NCBI GenBank assembly: GCA_003500765.1
Contig: DNQL01000189.1
Span: 1-22,030, forward strand
DNA from: Elusimicrobiota bacterium
GTDB taxonomy: Bacteria > Elusimicrobiota > Elusimicrobia > Elusimicrobiales > UBA9959
Reading direction: 5' to 3'
Length of the DNA: 22,030 bases
Shown: positions 6,841 through 13,634 of the stretch, piece after piece
Numbering within the stretch: the stretch's first letter is position 1
Layout of the letters: every line of letters starts with the position of its first letter
The notes under the pieces: model-generated
What the model was told of the DNA's origin: nothing
The model's input: only the letters and a program-made list of their open reading frames with translations
Databases searched by the model: none
Position numbers and translations under genes: made by a program

Positions 6841-7524
6841 TCAGCGCATCAGGCCTTTTTCCTTGAAACTCAGCCATCCCCCCTTGGCCACTATGACATG
6901 GTCGAGCAGCTCTATGCCCAGCAGCCGGCCCGCTTCGGCCAACCGCTTGGTAAGCGAGATATCCTCGTCCGAAGGCTCCAGGCAGCCCGAAGGATGGTTA
7001 TGCGCGACTATCACCCCAGCGGCCAGGTTCTTCACCGCCGGCTCGAACACCTCGCGCGGATGCACAAGGTTGTAGTTGAGCGTGCCGATGGAGACTATGT
7101 CGCGCTTTATCTCCTGGTTGCGCGTATCCAGGAAGAAGACGACAAAATGCTCCTTCTTCTGCTCGCGTATATCGCGCAGCTCCTCCCAGACGTCGCGCGG
7201 CTTTAGATAGACCGAGGTCTTCTTGCCGCCCAGCACCCGCCGGCCCAGCTCGAAGGCGGCCATTATCTCGCAGGCCCGCGCCGGCCCCAGCCCCTGCGCG
7301 CTCTTGAGCTCCGCGAAACCCGCCCGCGAGAGCCCCTCGCGGCCGAAGCGCTTCATCAGCCCCGCCGCGAAGTCCATCACGCCGGTGCCGCGCGTCCCCG
7401 TGCGCAGCAGCAGCGCCAGCAATTCCTCGTCGGAGAGCTTATCCGGACCGTAGCGCATCATCCGCTCCCTCGGCCGCTCCACCCTCGGCATGTCCTTTAT
7501 CAGCGAAACGCAGACCTTCCCCAT
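6841..7524 (-). CDS. radC: RadC family JAMM-fold protein
   Basis: 227 residues from the ATG at 7524, which follows AAGGAGGCTGT; a 19-residue longer reading frame lacks a ribosome site and was rejected. RPRERMMRYGPDKLSDEELLALLLRTGT is the RadC N-terminus and a helix-hairpin-helix-like GLGPARACEIMAAFELGRR follows. The JAMM metal motif is complete: HNHPSG at 175-180 with S185 and D188 (HxHPx7SxxD). RadC/YeeS-type proteins are widespread; the original DNA-repair assignment is doubtful and the biochemical role is unclear. Length is normal for the family. No operon partner is evident on either side. Confidence 0.95.
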   Translation of the reverse strand: MGKVCVSLIKDMPRVERPRERMMRYGPDKLSDEELLALLLRTGTRGTGVMDFAAGLMKRFGREGLSRAGFAELKSAQGLGPARACEIMAAFELGRRVLGGKKTSVYLKPRDVWEELRDIREQKKEHFVVFFLDTRNQEIKRDIVSIGTLNYNLVHPREVFEPAVKNLAAGVIVAHNHPSGCLEPSDEDISLTKRLAEAGRLLGIELLDHVIVAKGGWLSFKEKGLMR

Positions 7525-7572
7525 ACAGCCTCCTTTCCGCCCTCCACCGCTCCTCCATAGCGTAAAACACCC

Positions 7573-7594
7573 GCGCGACAACGTAGTGTCGCGC
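7573..7594. repeat. Perfect hairpin, 8-bp arms
   Basis: GCGCGACA (7573-7580), loop ACGTAG, TGTCGCGC (7587-7594). It sits about 50 nt upstream of the radC start and could be an operator or an RNA stem. The motif CCCGCGCGACA also occurs near 13913. Confidence 0.45.
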
Positions 7595-7773
7595 CGCTGC
7601 TTTGTACTATTGCGCTATGAGCAAAAGGACCGCAGGCTGCGGCCAAATGAAGCGATTCAACGCCGGGCCCTCCGACGGTCTAGTATTTTACGGAGTAAAA
7701 GGGGCGTTTATATGCTGCCCAGGATGATGAGCGCGAACGTGGCGAGGGTGAGGATTAGGATATCGGAAAAGCG

Positions 7774-7799
7774 GAACCGCCGGGGAGGCCCGGCGGTTC
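7774..7799 (-). terminator. Terminator-like hairpin after the gene at 7827
   Basis: Exact 11-bp arms GAACCGCCGGG / CCCGGCGGTTC around a GAGG loop, starting 27 nt after the leftward gene's stop. On the minus strand it is followed by CGCTTTTCC, a short T-tract, so termination is likely but not ideal. Confidence 0.6.
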
Positions 7800-7826
7800 G
7801 ATCTCGCGGCGGAACGGGCCTTCCCG

Positions 7827-8207
7827 TTATTTCTTGGCCGGCTTGGCCGCGGGCTTTTTAGCCTCTTTGACTTCGGCGCAGGCGCTCACCTTGATGGCGG
7901 CCAGCGGGTATTTGGGCGGGTTCGGGGGCAGGAACTCGCCTTTCACGGTGACGGTCTTGCCGGCCATTTTCTCCAGGGGCTTGAAGGCCTTCTTGTCCTT
8001 GCCGGGCAGGAGCTTTATAGCCTCTTCGCCGGACTTGAGCAGTATGGTGTCGAACTTCTCGTTCTTCGCCGCGTCGGCTTTGATGATCTCGATGACGCCG
8101 GTCTTCTCGACCAGTTCGGTTTTTTTCACCGGGGCCTCCGCCCGGGCGCCGGCCGCCACGGCCAGCAGTGCGAAAGCTATGGAACCGCCTAATATCCTTC
8201 TCTTCAT
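7827..8207 (-). CDS. Small secreted protein, possibly OB-fold, unknown function
   Basis: 126 residues. Signal peptide MKRRILGGSIAFALLAVAAGARA with a likely AxA cleavage before EAP. The mature part is short and beta-rich: TGVIEIIKADAAKNEKFDTILLKSGEEAIKLLP, then GKTVTVKGEFLPPNPPKYPLAAIKV, a shape seen in small periplasmic OB-fold proteins, and a Lys/Ala/Pro-rich tail (KEAKKPAAKPAKK). AAAGGAGACTACTG precedes the ATG at 8207. It is 161 nt downstream of the peptidase gene and on the same strand; a hairpin at 8257-8285 separates them, so it is probably independent of the peptide cassette. Confidence 0.75.
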   Translation of the reverse strand: MKRRILGGSIAFALLAVAAGARAEAPVKKTELVEKTGVIEIIKADAAKNEKFDTILLKSGEEAIKLLPGKDKKAFKPLEKMAGKTVTVKGEFLPPNPPKYPLAAIKVSACAEVKEAKKPAAKPAKK

Positions 8208-8256
8208 CAGTAGTCTCCTTTAAATTCGCCGCGTTATAAACGAATGATACATCTTT

Positions 8257-8285
8257 GCCGCCCGCCGCTCAACGGCGCCGGCGGC
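8257..8285 (-). terminator. Strong GC hairpin downstream of the peptide cassette
   Basis: GCCGCC-CGCCG pairs with CGGCG-(CC)-GGCGGC around a CTCAA loop, an 11-bp stem with a 2-nt bulge. It lies between the peptidase stop (8369) and the next leftward gene. There is no T-run after it on the minus strand, so it may be a processing or stability element rather than a true intrinsic terminator. Confidence 0.35.
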
Positions 8286-8368
8286 AGCCGTAGTCCTGCT
8301 ATGACGTGTAAAGTATCAGTTACAAAATAAGCGCAGTTATCGCCAGCCCCCCCGATCCGGGCCGCCGC

Positions 8369-9469
8369 TCACCGGGCGAGTATCAAGGGATGCTCAACGG
8401 GAGAGGGATCCCTCCCCGGGAAATAGAGCTTCAACCGGTCAGAAACGCCCTTCAGCAGAACGATAAAGATGTAGGCGTTTGCGACGGCCTGCCAGCCCGG
8501 AACGCGGCTCTCGAGCCCAAAAAGCCGGAAATATCCCAGCACGTTAACGAACAGCGTATAGGCGACATAAAGCAGGTAGCCGGAAAATACGACCGACAGG
8601 AGCGCGTAAGCTCTCTGGAAATTTTTTGTGTACGGATGGTCCTTGTAGGCGTCCGTGAGGTCTTTCCAGCACCAATACCCGTCGGTACTGACCAGCGGGT
8701 TAAGGTTGAAGAGCAGCAGGTACAGGATATAGTACGCCGCGGCCAGAAAAACCTTGGCGCCGCTGGCCGCGTATACGAGGAACAGGAAGAAAGAAAAGAG
8801 CGACTGTACGGCAAGCCCTCCCAGGTTGACCGAGAGCCTGCGCTTCAGCGGCAGTTCCCCGACCCCGGAAACGTTGGTATAGAACACCGGGTAGACCAGG
8901 TAGATCGAGAATCCTATGGGGCGGAACCCGATCCCGTTGAGGTACGCCGCCAGAGAATGCCCCATCTCGTGGAGAAGGATACTGGCCAGGAGTATCGCGG
9001 GAAGAAGCATCCCCCCGGAAATATTCCCGGAAGCCGCCCTCCAGTCGAAAAAGAGCAGGGGGACGGATGCCAGCAGTCCCGCCAGGGCGGGGATGGCGGC
9101 CGCGGACAGGAGCCTCTCCCCGGAGAGCGATCCCGGCCTGAGCCCTGAAAAAAGCCTTCGCTGCAGCTGGCCGGAAATAAGTTCCAGGGAGGGGTTGAGT
9201 ATCGAGCGAAGCAGTCGCTCGCGGGAATACCACGGCCGTGACGGCACCAGGCAGCCGCTTGCCATAAGCTTCCGCAGGATACGCTCGGGCTCGGAGGCGC
9301 CCAGGCGGCCCAGCTCGGCCAGATACTCCGCCTCCGCGGCCCTGTCCGGAAGATAGGAAAGCAGCTTGTATGTCTGCGGGCTCAGCTCATGGCAGGAGGT
9401 CTTTCCGATGACCAGAAGACTGCCGTCCCTTTCCACATAATACCGGCTCTTGAAAATATTTGTAAGCAT
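8369..9469 (-). CDS. M50 site-2-type zinc metalloprotease with PqqD/RRE-like N-terminus
   Basis: 366 residues. Residues 1-75 (RYYVERDGSLLVIGKTSCHELS... YKLLSYL ... ILRKLMASGCLV) have the strand-strand-three-helix layout of PqqD-like peptide-binding domains. This is inferred from pattern only. The rest is a multi-helix membrane protein with the M50 motif HEMGH (167-171) and a second motif NLNPLVSTDG (Asp263 as third zinc ligand), as in peptide zinc metalloproteases of RiPP clusters. It is the last gene of the cassette, starting 12 nt after the radical SAM stop without its own clear ribosome site. Its probable job is to cleave or process the modified peptide at the membrane. It has no ATPase or PDZ domain. 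Confidence 0.85.
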   Translation of the reverse strand: MLTNIFKSRYYVERDGSLLVIGKTSCHELSPQTYKLLSYLPDRAAEAEYLAELGRLGASEPERILRKLMASGCLVPSRPWYSRERLLRSILNPSLELISGQLQRRLFSGLRPGSLSGERLLSAAAIPALAGLLASVPLLFFDWRAASGNISGGMLLPAILLASILLHEMGHSLAAYLNGIGFRPIGFSIYLVYPVFYTNVSGVGELPLKRRLSVNLGGLAVQSLFSFFLFLVYAASGAKVFLAAAYYILYLLLFNLNPLVSTDGYWCWKDLTDAYKDHPYTKNFQRAYALLSVVFSGYLLYVAYTLFVNVLGYFRLFGLESRVPGWQAVANAYIFIVLLKGVSDRLKLYFPGRDPSPVEHPLILAR

Positions 9470-9481
9470 GTCGCGCGCGGG

Positions 9482-11272
9482 TCAAACAGCCGCAGAGAAC
9501 ACCCCTGGAACAGCGTTCAGCCGCGGGTTGCGCAGCGGGTTTTTCCGCAAAGATTTGAATATAAGGCCGTGGCCGGAGGAAAAATACAGGTAGCGCATCA
9601 CGGCCGCGGCGGGGCCGCTGCCGGAAGTTCCCCAGCCCAGCGACGCGCCAAGCTCGTCACGAAGGGAGGGAACAAGGGAATTCGTCTCCCTCGTCTCGCC
9701 GGCGATCCCGTCCACAGGCGTATACCCGAAGGAGAGCGGCATATCCCCGGCCGGCACATCGGCGCGGATCCCGAAAGCCGCGGGGTCCGCGGACATTTTA
9801 GAACCCGGAAGAAGCTCGAACTGGTTGAACACATAGGTCCCGTTGTCCATCTCTTTGAGAAGCCCCTTGACGAACTCCACAGTGCGCCGGAGCTCCTCCG
9901 GGGTCTCGCCGGGGAATCCACCCATGAAGCTGATGTGCAGCCCCATGCCGGCGGCGTTAACGGCGCGGAAAAGTTTTTCCAGGGCGACGGGCGGGATAGG
10001 CCGCTCATATTTATGCATGAGGCCCTGCACTCTTTCGCACGACGTTTCCAGGCCGAACAGGACTTCTACGCATCCGGCGCGGCGCATCAGCTCGAACAAT
10101 CCGGGAGCGGCCTCCATATCACAGCGGCAGCGGCAGGACCAGCGTATATCCAGGCCCTTTTCCAGTATCTTTTCACAGAAACTGCCCAGGTTAGCCCCCC
10201 CGATAGCCTCGTCGGCAAAACTGAATTTGCGGTAGCCGGCGGCTGCGCAATCGGCTATATAATCAGCGGATGCCGCGGCGTCAAAAGCCGTCACGGGCAC
10301 GCCCGGCTCCCCCTGATGGCCCTGGGCGCAGAACGCGCATCTGCCCCAGTAGCACCCCGCGTAGCTCAGACGCGTCCAAAGCAGCGGTTCCGGGCTGAAA
10401 GACGACGGGTCCCCCGGAGGCACCCGCCTTGAAGCCAGCGGATTCGGGCGCGTTTTAAAAACCTGTTCGCCGATGAACCCGCCGACACTCTCTCCCGCCT
10501 GCAGCCTATCGAGCATCGCGGCTATAAGGCCCTGGGCCCCATGCCCTTGTTCCACTACGGAATCGAATACCTTCAGGAGGGCGCCCGACTCCTTCAGCTT
10601 CCCCATATAAGGGTCCAGGGAAAAGTACTCATACCTGTGCTCCGCCAGGCTGATATGAACGCCGGGAAACCGCTCTTTTATCACGACCGCCGCGGACATC
10701 GCCGTCAGAAGTTCAAGATGCGACTTCAGCGCCATCAGGACCACGCCGCCGGGCTTTATGGAAAAATCCCCGAGATAGGCCGAAGTCAGCCGGTAGAGAA
10801 GCGTGTCCCGCCTGAGGGCATAGTCCGCGAGTTTTTCGCTGGATGAATAATCGGCTTCGTTCGCGAAGGGCGGCATTTGCGCGCGGAAGTCCAGGGAGTG
10901 CTGGATCCTGTTGAGCAGCGAGAGATGACCGGCCAGGTCCCCGGCGAAGCCGGAATATTCCTCAATAGAATCGAATGATGACCGGTCGCATATCCCACGG
11001 AGAGCCGCCGCGGCTTTTCCCCCGGAACGGTCCAGGTCGACACCGTGAGCTTCCCAGGAGCGGAGGACCTGTTCCCGCCGGGGCCCCTGGAGCGGAGACA
11101 GCAGGACCTCCTTGAATTCCGGCGAGCAGAGGACCTTCCAGAGCCGGTAACCGGCGCCGTAGGAGGATATGGAGAACTTTTCCTTCTGCGGAACGGCCCA
11201 GCTGTACCAGGCGCCGGCGTCATGAACTATGGTCAGCAGTTTGCCGGGAGGAATGAATCGTGATATTTCCAT
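9482..11272 (-). CDS. Radical SAM enzyme with atypical cluster spacing and B12-like N-terminal fold
   Basis: 596 residues. The cluster motif in SYAGCYWGRCAFC is CX4CX2C (Cys307, Cys312, Cys315) instead of CX3CX2C. Radical SAM signatures follow: FSFADEAI, CVEVLFGLETSCERV and HISFMGGFPGETPEEL. Residues about 175-255 (VVLMALKSHLELLTAMSAAVVIKERFPGVHISLA) look like the Rossmann-type half found in B12-binding radical SAM and RiPP-maturation radical SAM proteins, but no DxHxxG cobalamin motif is visible. The start is placed at 11272, 9 nt after the SDR stop, with AGAGG in front. Context makes it the prime candidate for modifying the 55-residue peptides, for example by C-methylation or epimerisation. 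The actual chemistry is unknown. Confidence 0.85.
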   Translation of the reverse strand: MEISRFIPPGKLLTIVHDAGAWYSWAVPQKEKFSISSYGAGYRLWKVLCSPEFKEVLLSPLQGPRREQVLRSWEAHGVDLDRSGGKAAAALRGICDRSSFDSIEEYSGFAGDLAGHLSLLNRIQHSLDFRAQMPPFANEADYSSSEKLADYALRRDTLLYRLTSAYLGDFSIKPGGVVLMALKSHLELLTAMSAAVVIKERFPGVHISLAEHRYEYFSLDPYMGKLKESGALLKVFDSVVEQGHGAQGLIAAMLDRLQAGESVGGFIGEQVFKTRPNPLASRRVPPGDPSSFSPEPLLWTRLSYAGCYWGRCAFCAQGHQGEPGVPVTAFDAAASADYIADCAAAGYRKFSFADEAIGGANLGSFCEKILEKGLDIRWSCRCRCDMEAAPGLFELMRRAGCVEVLFGLETSCERVQGLMHKYERPIPPVALEKLFRAVNAAGMGLHISFMGGFPGETPEELRRTVEFVKGLLKEMDNGTYVFNQFELLPGSKMSADPAAFGIRADVPAGDMPLSFGYTPVDGIAGETRETNSLVPSLRDELGASLGWGTSGSGPAAAVMRYLYFSSGHGLIFKSLRKNPLRNPRLNAVPGVFSAAV

Positions 11273-11281
11273 GCGCGCCTC

Positions 11282-12184
11282 TTACTGTTTGCTCATACTG
11301 CGGACGAACTCGTCCAGCAGGATATCCAGGTCCTGTTTCGGGGAAAAACCGGCTGCCCCGTAAAATTTCCCTGGATCAACGAAGGACCTGCTCTGGGGCA
11401 TCGGAAGCCCGGGGGGGATCTGCCCGGGCAAGGCTGAAACGACGAATTTAGGGGCCGGGAACCCGGCTTTTCTGCAGATACCCTCCAGAAGCTCACGCCA
11501 GGTGCAAAAGCCGCTGCTGATATTGAACGGGCCGGCGACTTTCAGGTCCAGGGAATCCACGAGAGCCCTGGCGAGGTCTTCGGGGCCTACGAAAGAGGAG
11601 CCGGCCGTCTCAAGGGCTTCCTCCGATTTGAAGATGAAAGGGTTCCCGGAGGCACAGTTTGGATAAAGCGATTCCAGGAACTGGTCGCCACGCCCGTGCC
11701 CCCCGGGTCCGAAAAGAAGCGCCATGCGCAAAGGGATCCCCACGCCGCGGCCCGGACGCGGAGACTCTATCGCCATCTGCTGCTCGCAGCAGATCTTCGC
11801 TATATCGTACCAGCATACCGGCGATAAGGAATGGTCTTCGGTGAGAGGGCCGCGGGGGACTCCGTAGACGGACTGGCTGCTCATATACACGAAGTTGCCT
11901 TTCCTCCAGCTGTCCAGCAGCAGACCGGTGCCGTAAATGTCCTCCCGGACTACGGGCGCCCGCTCCACGCTGCGGGTGGAAGCCAGGTGTATCACACCGT
12001 CCGCCACGGCCACCTCGGCGGCATACTTCCCGGCTTCTGAAAGACGGGCCTGAACGGTACGGCACCCTTCAAGGGCGGTATTACTGTGAACCAGCGCGGT
12101 GACTTCGTAACCGCGGCGCAGCAATTCCTTCAGCGTATATCTGCCAACGTTGCCGCCGCCGCCGGTGAGAAATATTCTTGACAT
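11282..12184 (-). CDS. SDR / NAD-dependent epimerase-like protein, copy 1 (catalytic Tyr present)
   Basis: 300 residues, extended SDR fold. The nucleotide-binding motif is TGGGGNVG at 7-14. The active-site set is present: SS at 102-103 in SSQSVYG, then Tyr126 and Lys130 in CWYDIAK (YxxxK). LRMALLFGPGG and SFVGPEDLARAL continue the epimerase pattern. The first 70 residues share 55 with the copy at 12641; the C-terminal third diverges more. It follows the peptide gene at 12287-12454 and is tightly linked to the radical SAM gene downstream. Nothing here points to sugar metabolism, so a peptide-directed oxidation or reduction is possible. No clear Shine-Dalgarno precedes the ATG at 12184. Confidence 0.88.
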   Translation of the reverse strand: MSRIFLTGGGGNVGRYTLKELLRRGYEVTALVHSNTALEGCRTVQARLSEAGKYAAEVAVADGVIHLASTRSVERAPVVREDIYGTGLLLDSWRKGNFVYMSSQSVYGVPRGPLTEDHSLSPVCWYDIAKICCEQQMAIESPRPGRGVGIPLRMALLFGPGGHGRGDQFLESLYPNCASGNPFIFKSEEALETAGSSFVGPEDLARALVDSLDLKVAGPFNISSGFCTWRELLEGICRKAGFPAPKFVVSALPGQIPPGLPMPQSRSFVDPGKFYGAAGFSPKQDLDILLDEFVRSMSKQ

Positions 12185-12208
12185 ATTATCAGCCCGTCCG
12201 AGGTCGTA

Positions 12209-12240
12209 ATTATACTCTTTTTAGGTTTTTCCCCATGTAA
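12209..12240 (-). promoter_or_regulatory. Possible internal promoter before SDR copy 1
   Basis: TTACAT (12240-12235), 20-nt spacer, TATAAT (12214-12209) on the minus strand, 25 nt before the ATG. The same layout (TTGCAT-N20-TATAAT) is kept in the other unit. The spacer is longer than the usual 17, which lowers confidence. Confidence 0.4.
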
Positions 12241-12242
12241 TT

Positions 12243-12270
12243 CCGGCCCCGGCCGTTAAGCCGGGGCCGG
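12243..12270 (-). ncRNA. Conserved mRNA hairpin between peptide 1 and SDR 1
   Basis: Exact 11-bp arms CCGGCCCCGGC / GCCGGGGCCGG with a 6-nt loop, 16 nt after the peptide stop. No T-run follows on the minus strand. The matching hairpin of the other unit differs by a compensatory G-C to A-T pair, which supports a selected RNA structure. A role in partial termination or in stabilising the peptide mRNA is inferred. Confidence 0.65.
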
Positions 12271-12286
12271 AGGAGAAAAGATCAGC

Positions 12287-12454
12287 TTAACCGCGCACGC
12301 CGAGCACGGCAGACGGGGTACGAACCTCGAACTTATCCTTGCTGAAAGAAGCATCGAGCAGCGGGAGCGCCTCGAAGTACACCCGCTCTTCAAGCTCCTT
12401 AACCGCCAGGTTCCCCTCGTTCAGCATCTCTGACATCATCTTCTGGTTTTCCAT
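12287..12454 (-). CDS. 55-residue precursor-like peptide 1
   Basis: Starts MENQKMMSEMLNEGNLAVKE; the ATG at 12454 follows ACGGAGGAACA, a strong ribosome site. Residues 24-40 are RVYFEALPLLDASFSKD, identical in peptide 2. The tail is KFEVRTPSAVLGVRG and the stop comes right after Gly55. It contains no Cys and no Trp and has no signal peptide. Compared with peptide 2, 42 of 55 residues match and 7 of the 13 changes fall in residues 41-49, the leader/core pattern of RiPP precursors. A sigma54 promoter lies at 12501-12516 and an SDR gene, a radical SAM gene and an M50 protease gene follow. The TPxxVLGVRG end resembles the TP..V.GVRG strand of FecR domains, which may be chance. Function is inferred from context only. 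Confidence 0.8.
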   Translation of the reverse strand: MENQKMMSEMLNEGNLAVKELEERVYFEALPLLDASFSKDKFEVRTPSAVLGVRG

Positions 12455-12640
12455 TGTTCCTCCGTTTCACCTATTCAAATTTTGCTTACGCCAAAAATAG
12501 AGCAATTTTAATGCCAGTCATGCTGACAGCATTTTTCGCCTATTTTTCACAAAAATCAGCCAAATTTGGGCTTTTATTTTCAAATGAAAATATACCCGGG
12601 GAGGGTCCAGGGTTAGGATCTCGACCGTGAGGGGGATTAT
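12455..12640. other. AT-rich regulatory region upstream of peptide 1
   Basis: Beyond the sigma54 promoter (12501-12516) this gap is markedly AT-rich compared with its surroundings. It holds three palindromes: ATGCTG-A-CAGCAT (12520-12532), CCAAATTTGG (12560-12569) and TATTTTCA-AA-TGAAAATA (12575-12592). The last lies about 60-75 nt upstream of the -24 box, a normal distance for an enhancer-binding protein site. No gene is seen. Confidence 0.55.
12501..12516 (-). promoter_or_regulatory. Sigma54 (-24/-12) promoter for peptide 1
   Basis: Minus strand TGGCATTAAAATTGCT. GG and GC are in the correct -24/-12 register of the consensus TGGCAC-N5-TTGCW, with one mismatch. The exact 16-nt sequence recurs before peptide 2. 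Predicted transcription start is near 12490, about 36 nt before the ATG. Confidence 0.78.
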
Positions 12641-13534
12641 TCAGGATCTGGCGTCAAAGAAGTCATTGACCAGGTCGACAAGGGTCCGGGCCGGGACAAA
12701 GCCGGAAAGGCGTGAAAAAACGGACCCATCAACAAAAGTCCTGGTCTTTGGCATCCTGACATAGTGGGTACCCGGAGAAAGTTTTGATATGAGGGAGAGC
12801 TTGGGGACAAAGCCCCCTCTGCGTCCCATTTCGTCCAACAGTTTCCGCCACGTACAGAAACCGCCGCTCACGTTATACGTGCCAGACGACTTCAATCCGA
12901 GAGAATCGGCCAGTACCGAGGCCAGGTCCGCCGGTCCGATGAACGAAGTGCCGGCGGTTTCAAGCGCTTCTTCCGTTTCAAAAGCGAAAGTATGCGCCCG
13001 CACTAAATGTTCATGGATATTCTCCAGAAGCAGGGATCCCGGAGTCTTTCCTCCAGGTCCGAAGAATGGAGGTATGCGCAGAGAGATGGCGGCGCCTCCC
13101 TCAGGGCGGAGCGGAGCTGAAACGAGCTGGTTCTCGCAGCATATCTTGCCTATCTCATGCCAGCACATGGGGGAGAGCGGATGCTCCTCGGTAAGAGGGC
13201 CCCGGGGAATGCCGTATACCGCCTGGGTGCTGAGATAGATGAAATTCCCGCGTTTCCAGCTGTCCAGCAAAAAGCCGGTCCCAAGAATGTCCTCGCTTAT
13301 GACGACGTTCCGGTCCGAGCTCATGGTGGAAGCGAGGTGTATTATCCCGTCCGCGGCGGCGGCTTCCCCGGCGTATTTTCCGGGTTCGGAAAGGCTGGCC
13401 TGAACTGCACGGCCCCCTTCAAGGGAGGTATCCCTGCGCGCCAGCGCCGTCACCTCGTAGCCGCGGCGCAGCAATTCCTTCAGCGTATATCTGCCGACAT
13501 TGCCGCCTGCGCCGGTTAGAAATATCCTTGGCAT
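12641..13534 (-). CDS. SDR / NAD-dependent epimerase-like protein, copy 2 (catalytic Tyr replaced by His)
   Basis: 297 residues, paralogue of the 11282 gene. TGAGGNVG at 7-14 keeps the dinucleotide-binding loop. Ser102-Thr103 (STQAVYG) and Lys130 are kept, but the position of the catalytic Tyr126 is His (CWHEIGK); I checked the codon, which reads CAT. LRIPPFFGPGG and SFIGPADLASVL continue the fold. The protein may still bind NAD(P) while being inactive, or act with altered chemistry, or serve as a partner for copy 1. It follows peptide 2 and is followed by the regulatory region of peptide 1, so each peptide is paired with one SDR. No clear ribosome site precedes the ATG at 13534. Confidence 0.87.
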   Translation of the reverse strand: MPRIFLTGAGGNVGRYTLKELLRRGYEVTALARRDTSLEGGRAVQASLSEPGKYAGEAAAADGIIHLASTMSSDRNVVISEDILGTGFLLDSWKRGNFIYLSTQAVYGIPRGPLTEEHPLSPMCWHEIGKICCENQLVSAPLRPEGGAAISLRIPPFFGPGGKTPGSLLLENIHEHLVRAHTFAFETEEALETAGTSFIGPADLASVLADSLGLKSSGTYNVSGGFCTWRKLLDEMGRRGGFVPKLSLISKLSPGTHYVRMPKTRTFVDGSVFSRLSGFVPARTLVDLVNDFFDARS

Positions 13535-13557
13535 AATATGGCCCGTTCGAGGGCATA

Positions 13558-13589
13558 ATTATACCCTTTTTGAGTTTATCGCTATGCAA
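13558..13589 (-). promoter_or_regulatory. Possible internal promoter before SDR copy 2
   Basis: TTGCAT (13589-13584), 20-nt spacer, TATAAT (13563-13558), the counterpart of the element at 12209-12240. The -10 and the following TTA are conserved between units; the long spacer is a weakness. Confidence 0.4.
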
Positions 13590-13592
13590 TAC

Positions 13593-13616
13593 AGCCCCGG
13601 CCGCCAAGCCGGGGCT
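13593..13616 (-). ncRNA. Conserved mRNA hairpin between peptide 2 and SDR 2
   Basis: Arms AGCCCCGGC / GCCGGGGCT (9 bp) with a 6-nt loop, 18 nt after the peptide stop. It is homologous to the hairpin at 12243-12270, with an A-T pair replacing a G-C pair and a changed loop. No T-run follows. Confidence 0.62.
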
Positions 13617-13634
13617 TGAGGAGAAGAAATCAGC

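Larger units (their letters stand above)
7525..7826. other. Intergenic region of about 300 bases
   Basis: I find no supportable gene. It holds a perfect hairpin at 7573-7594 (GCGCGACA, loop ACGTAG, TGTCGCGC), a weaker CCGCAG/CTGCGG repeat near 7632, and the terminator hairpin of the gene at 7827. A hydrophobic minus-strand stretch near 7715-7770 has no start codon and was dismissed. Confidence 0.5.

Noticed and set aside
7710..7775. Hydrophobic minus-strand stretch that looks like a membrane helix
   Set aside because: No start codon is in frame before the terminator hairpin, so it is probably a chance reading of GC-rich DNA.
13535..13607. Upstream ATG within the TATAATTATG sequence before SDR copy 2
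   Set aside because: It is in a different frame from the SDR gene and is not conserved in the other unit.
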